Source of the DNA: Eustoma russellianum
Lineage: Eukaryota; Streptophyta; Magnoliopsida; Gentianales; Gentianaceae
Direction of reading: 5' to 3'
Length of the DNA: 64,000 bases
Assembly (NCBI GenBank): GCA_036186865.1
Contig: AP025049.1
Coordinates: 23,775,267 to 23,839,266, forward strand
The notes under the pieces are model-generated. The model saw only the letters and a program-made list of their open reading frames with translations, made no database searches and was not told where the DNA came from. Of this stretch, positions 58,517 through 64,000 are shown in pieces (position 1 is the stretch's first letter; every line of letters begins with the position of its first letter). Both the position numbers and the translations under genes were made by a program.

Positions 58517-61500
58517 GAAAAACGCAAAGAATGCAAGAAGGAGGCAAAGTCAAAGAATCTGAAAACCAAATGGTTTTTAGATAGTGGATGTTCGAGGCAC
58601 ATGACGGGCAACCCCAAACTATTCACCGAACTGGAACAAATTGAGAATGGAGGAAAGGTGACATTCGGTGATAACAACCAAGGCAAGGTCGTTGGAAAAG
58701 GAACAATTGGGGACCCTAACACATTTCAAATACGAAATGTGTTGTTAGTAAGCAATCTTTCTTACAATTTATTAAGTATTTCGCAACTTATAGATTCTGG
58801 TTATCATGTCTCTTTTCTTCCTAATTGTTGTGATATAATAAATGAAAAGGGAGAAATTGTTCTAAAGGGAAATAGGGATGGTAACATTTACACACTATCA
58901 CTAAATAATATATTGAATGCTAGGATTAAGTGTTTAGTATCACATGACTTAGATGTGAACTTATGGCATAGACGGCTAGGCCATATAGGAGTTTCAACCA
59001 TAGAAAAATTATATAAGAAGAATCTAATTAGAGGAATGCCTAAGTTAGACTTAGATAATTTTCAATTATGTGAAACATGTATTAAAGGAAAACATATAAA
59101 AGAAACAATGAAACCAAAACATGAAGTGAGTACTAGTCATATACTAGAATTGCTTCACTTAGACTTATTTGGTCCAAGTAGGACAAGAAGTCTAGGTGGA
59201 CACTACTATGTGTGTGTCATAGTAGATGATTACTCACGCTACACATGGACATTGTTTCTTAACACACAAAGACGATGCTCCATTAGCAATCGAAACCCTT
59301 ATCAAGCAACTTGAAAACATTTATGAAGAAAATGTCAAAAGAATTAGAAGTGATAGAGGTGGAGAATTTAAAAATAAAGACGTAATCAAATTTTGTGAAC
59401 TACATGGAATAAAGCATGAATTCTCACCACCAAGAACACCACAACTCAATGGAGTTGTTGAACGTAAAAATAGAACACTACAAGAAATAGCTAGAACTAT
59501 GTTGTGTGAAAACAAAGTACCTAGATATTTGTGGGCTGAAGCTGTTAGTTGTGCATGTTATATAATAAATAGGCTTTCTATTAGAAAGAAATTAAATAGA
59601 ACACCATATGAGTTATTGAATAATAGACAACCTAAGGTAGATTATCTTAGAGTATTGGGTGTAAATGTTTTGTACTTAATACCAAAGATAATTTAGATAA
59701 ATTTGAACAAAAGTCTATTGAATGCATATTTGTTGGATATTCAACTAACTCAAGAGCATATAGGTGTTATAATCCTGCATCTAGAAAAATAATTGAATCC
59801 ATACATGTGAAATTCAATGAAAATGCATGCTTTGAAGTTAGTGATAAACATCAACATAAACAAGAAAATAATGTTGAAAATATGTTTGATGATGATGATA
59901 TATTACTTGAGCCTGTTCATGATCATCTAGAACCAACTTCTCCTGAACAAGATGTGCATGAACCTTTAGATGAAATAAATCAAGAAATTTTACAATTGGA
60001 AGATAATCTATCTAACTTACAGGATGTTCCAATTGTATATGAAAATGTTCACACGAATGAAACATTTGAACTAGAAGAAGGTGAACCTAGTCAACTTAGG
60101 AATTGGTGGCTTATAGAAGATAAACATAAACACCCCAAAGAGCTAATCATTGGTGATCCAAGTGTTGGGGTTAGAACACGTAGAAATATAAGTCAACTTG
60201 AAGGACATAGCTTAATCTCACAATTAGAACCTAAGAACGTAAAGGAAGCCTTAGGTGACATATCATGGATAGATGCTATGCATGAGGAATTAAATCAATT
60301 CACAAGAAACAACGTGTGGGACTTAGTACCTAAACCTGAAGACAAGTCTATCATAGGAACTAAATGGGTTTTTAGGAATAAAATGGATGAACAAGGAAAT
60401 ATTACAAGGAATAAGGCTAGACTAGTCGCACAAGGTTATAATCAACAAGAAGGAATAGATTATGAAGAAACATTTGCACCCGTTGCACGACTAGAAGCAA
60501 TTAGATTATTACTTGCGATTGCAAGTATAAGCAAAATTAAGCTCTTTCAAATGGATGTCAAGAGTGCGTTCTTGAATGGATACATCCAAGAAGAAGTGTT
60601 TGTCAAACAACCTCCTGGATTCGAAGATCCGAAGAATCCGAACCATGTTTATAAGCTTAAGAAAGCTCTATATGGTTTAAAACAAGCTCCAAGAGCTTGG
60701 TATGATAGATTTGCAAACTTTCTTATTGCAAATAATTATCAAAGAGGGACCATCGACAACACATTATTCCTAAGAAGAAAAGGTAATGATTTGTTAATAG
60801 TTCAAATATACGTAGATGATATAATCTTTGGTTCAACCAACTCTACTTTAGTAAAAGACTTCGAAGAATGTATGAAGTCAGAGTTTGAAATGTCAATGGT
60901 AGGAGAGTTGAATTATTTCTTAGGACTTCAAATCAAACAAACCCCTCAAGGAATTCACATTAGCCAACTTAAGTATGTCAATGATATGATTAAGAAGTTT
61001 GGCTTTGAAGAGTTGAAACCTACAACTACCCCTATGAGTGTTAGTACCAAACTTGATAAGGATGAAAACGGTAAACCTTTTGATGACACACTTTATAGGT
61101 CTATGATTGGCTCATTGTTATACTTAACTGCATCAAGACCTGATATTATGTTTAGTGTGTGTATGTGTGCTAGGTTTCAATCTTGTCCTAAGGTATCACA
61201 TTACAATGCAGTGAAAAAGATCTTTAGATATCTTAAGCATACACCTCACTTAGGATTGTGGTATGATAGAAACGCTAAGTTGGAATTACACGCATATAGT
61301 GATGCTGATTATGGTGGTTGCAGGTTAGATAGAAAATCCACTAGCGGTACATGTCAATTTATAGGAACCAATTTGATCTCTTGGTTTTCTAAAAAGCAAG
61401 CTAGTGTAGCTCTTTCTACCACTGAAGCCGAGTATATTGCTTTGAGTTTGTGTACCACCCAAATACTTTGGCTTAAACAGCAACTTAGTGATTTTGGCAT

Positions 61501-61762
61501 TAAAATGAATAAGATTCCAATTTTCTGCGATAGCACAAGTGCAATCAATCTTTCCCGGAATCCGGTACTTCATTCTAAGGCCAAACACATTGAGGTGCGA
61601 TACCACTTTCTTCGTGATCATGTTCAAAATGAGGATATAGTGATAAACCACATAAGAACTGATCATCAAATCGCTGACATCTTCACCAAACCCCTTAATC
61701 AAGCCACTTTTGAAAACTTACGAGCCAAATTAGGAATGATGACTTACGATACCATTGTATAG
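58517..61762 (+). CDS. pol: element G Pol (protease, integrase, reverse transcriptase, RNase H), two compensating frameshifts
   Basis: In the same frame as gag at both ends. Protease WFLDSGCSRHMTG near 58575; integrase HLDLFGPSRTRSLGG and VDDYSRYTW to about 59257. The next 400 nt are read one frame over (RSDRGGEFKNK, NGVVERKNRTLQ, a YLWAEA region), and the original frame resumes near 59655. RT: DVKSAFLNG, LYGLKQAPRAWYD, QIYVDDIIFG near 60810. RNase H: YSDADYGG, STTEAEY, CDSTSAI, ADIFTKPLN, ending TYDTIV and stop. Both shifts are single-T changes in short T runs. All catalytic boxes are intact. Expression needs splicing or readthrough of the gag stops. Confidence 0.9.
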
Positions 61763-62070
61763 TTCTATCTTTTGCATGATTTGCAAAATAAAGGGGGAGA
61801 TAGAATAAGAACATGGAACATGATTTTAGTTGATAAGTCATGTTTTAGTTGGTAAGTCATGATGAATCATATGCTAAGTTTTTTTATTGGTATAAATTTT
61901 GGAGCATAGGTTAAGGGGGAGAGTATGAGTTGAGGGGGAGCAGCATACTATTTAAACGTTGAAAACATAGTTGAAAACATTTGGTTAAACTTTTGGTTAG
62001 ACTTTTGGTTATAAGTTGTGACATTAAAATCATGTTAGGTTATTTTGAAAATCATCCAAAAGGGGGAGAA
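61763..62070 (+). promoter_or_regulatory. element G pol-LTR spacer with four polypurine tracts
   Basis: The last tract (AAAAGGGGGAGAA, 62058-62070) abuts the 3' LTR and should prime plus-strand synthesis. Three more GGGGGAG tracts lie upstream near 61793, 61915 and 61935. No ORF. Confidence 0.8.
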
Positions 62071-64000
62071 TGTTGAGAAATATGTTTGGATAATTTTCAA
62101 AGTCATGATTTTAAGTGATGAATACTTAAAAATGTCACATATAGTGTTATAAATGAAAGAGTTGAATAAGTGAAGAAAAATGACACGATGTCTAGGGTGG
62201 TTAGAAATATTTTTCTAAAATGTGATAAAATAGTTGTTTTTATTTTTACATGATTTATATATGTTTATCATGTTGTGATTATGTGATTTTTATGATGATA
62301 ATATCTTGTGACTAATATGCCCTCGAAGTTTCTACAACTTACCAAAAAGGGCAAAAGTGGTATTTTGAGTTTTGTAGGTACTCGATATGGTGAATATGAT
62401 TCAAAGAAGATATTATCATCTTATTTATTATCAAGAAGGTGTTATTATATTTAATTCTGACCATCGGGGTCATTTCTGGAGTTTTATCTCACTAGGGGCA
62501 TTTTGGTCATTTTACCCCCGAAGACAGTCTCGGTATTTTTACTCAAGGAATCTCTTGAGTATCTTATTACTGGAGTTCATTTAATATATTCTTGAAGATT
62601 ATATGGTGATCTTATATCTTATTCTCTCAACCGATGATATTATTGACTATAGCTGGATATGTGACGATTTGAGATGTCACATTCTATTTTTTCTTGAAGA
62701 CCCTCTTATATATGTTATAAGAGGATATTAATCATCATCTTTTGGAGATTACAAGGTGTCCTTGGTGGAAGATTCATCACAATATGTAAAGGAGAAGAAA
62801 GTATGAATTTTGGTGTTATATGTTGACATAATCTTGTCAACACTTATTCATTAGTTTGTATTCACAAAATTTGAGTTGGTATACATACATACAACATCCA
62901 AAACGTCCATAAACAGGTGGAGAAGGTGGTGTACTCATTTTATGAGTTGGAGACAAGAAGACAAACCAAAAGCAAGCTAATTGGCAAAAGTTGTCAACTT
63001 GAAATTTCAAATTTGAAGTTAATGGAGACAAGGTTGTTGGAGATGATTATGGAGGTGCTTTATTTCAAAATTCTCAGCCATCACATGGTCTAAAAGTTGG
63101 AGAGAATATGCCATCCATTCACACTATAAATAGGAGGCAAGGTGAAGAAGAGAAGACACACACTTGAAAGCAAAAATTGAAGATTGTTGTCTTGTTATTC
63201 TCTTCTCATATTTTTGTTCATACTTTGTGTAGCTAAGGTGTTCCATTTCTAGTTGTTGTCTAGCTACACTATACACACCTTCTTGTGTTTTATTTGTAAG
63301 ATTGATTAGCCAAATCTATAAGGCTACATCAATAGGTGATAGAGGTGTTGCAACCAAGAGTTTCATAAAGGTGTTCATCCAAGTCTTGAATAGGGTTGGT
63401 GTTTAACCCAAGGATCAAGCTTGGTTCTTGCTGTAATTTGGTTCATACCATAGTGAAATCCAAGGAAAGGTGTTCCTTGGGACTGGAGTAGGTCACATTG
63501 ACCGAACCAGGATAAATTCTCGGTGTTCTTCTCTTGTTTCTTTATTTCTATTTTCTGCCCGTTTTTGACTGCAGTTTTCACACCACTTCTCACAATTTGA
63601 AAAAATAGCTAAACATTTTCAAAATTCGTGATTTTTGGTGGAGTTATACTTCAGACTGTTAGCTTTCATTTGCAACAAGAATCACTTGATTTGAGCAAGG
63701 GAAAGTTAGTCTTTCAGTCTTTGCAAGATAACTGCTCCAATCTGACTGCAATCTGACCAGTTTTGAGAAAACTTAAATTCTGTATTTTTCGAGAGTTGGT
63801 TAAGGTCAGGGCCTTTTTGAAACTTCATCTACACATCCTAAGGAGTGTTTTGATATAAAGATCAACCTTTTTGATTGAGTATTCAAAGAGAAACACGTTT
63901 TGCAAAATCAGCAACATTCTGTCCAATTCTGTCCAGATTGACCATCTGAATCTTTTTATTTATTTGAAGGGTCAAACGATCTTATTTTTGTCTGATTTTT
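62071..64000 (+). repeat. 3' LTR of element G, cut by the window end
   Basis: Matches 54054-55983 at an offset of 8,017 bp. The only difference I found by eye is G at 55346 against T at 63363. About 223 bp of the LTR lie outside the window. Confidence 0.95.

Larger units (their letters stand above)
54054..64000 (+). mobile_element. Ty1/copia element G (SIRE-like), young, truncated by the window end
   Basis: 5' LTR 54054-56206, primer-binding site 56209-56220, gag 56330, pol to 61762, polypurine tract, 3' LTR from 62071. By the 5' LTR length it should end near 64223. Domain order PR-INT-RT-RH is copia. It is inserted in E's RNase H region. No envelope-like ORF exists between pol and the 3' LTR (only 308 bp). 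Near-identical LTRs and almost open coding sequence mark a very recent insertion. Confidence 0.95.

Noticed and set aside
61763..62070. Search for an envelope-like ORF expected in some SIRE-type elements
   Set aside because: Only 308 bp with stops in all frames between pol and the 3' LTR of G.

Overview
This is plant nuclear DNA, most likely from a eudicot. The evidence is a five-exon host gene for a plant-type cytosolic NAD-dependent glycerol-3-phosphate dehydrogenase, a two-exon glyoxalase/VOC-fold gene, tRNA-derived SINEs of angiosperm type (Au-like and TTG-tailed), MITEs, and many Ty1/copia LTR retrotransposons. No bacterial features, CRISPR arrays, rRNA or convincing tRNA genes were seen. 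Splice sites were called by eye from GT/AG signals, reading phase and protein-family continuity.

Layout. 1-3033: decayed coding fragment split by an Au SINE, two tandem duplications and a foldback MITE, upstream of the dehydrogenase gene. 3034-18507: the dehydrogenase gene (plus strand, five exons, 463 codons). Its 11.6-kb second intron holds a SINE and an antisense copia element (A), which itself contains a sense, 5'-truncated copia element (B). 18508-23534: intergenic DNA with a copia LTR remnant and a SINE nested in a SINE. 23535-25100: glyoxalase-like gene on the minus strand, with a MITE in its intron. 25753-32969: copia element C (minus strand), complete with both LTRs and a TAATT target duplication, but coding-dead.

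33218 to the window end is a nest. Copia D carries copia E in its 3' LTR, and E's pol carries two related elements in opposite orientation, F (minus, TAAGT target duplication) and G (plus). G is the youngest: its two LTRs differ at one base that I could find, and it runs about 220 bp past the window.

The most interesting signal is in the F/G family. The gag of G contains a 1,053-nt segment with good GT...AG splice signals and a length divisible by three, and its last three bases are an in-frame TAG. In F exactly this segment is absent. Read through, the RNA would give a long Gag with a coiled coil, ending at stop codons. Spliced, it would give an in-frame Gag-Pol fusion. F could then be an integrated copy of a spliced RNA, although a 3-bp microhomology leaves a plain deletion possible. 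Two further observations stand out. Palindromic ATCGATCG arrays with shared sub-motifs sit in the LTRs of three different copia families (C, E, F). In element C the primer-binding position holds a 13-nt perfect complement of its own U5 instead of the usual initiator-Met tRNA site.
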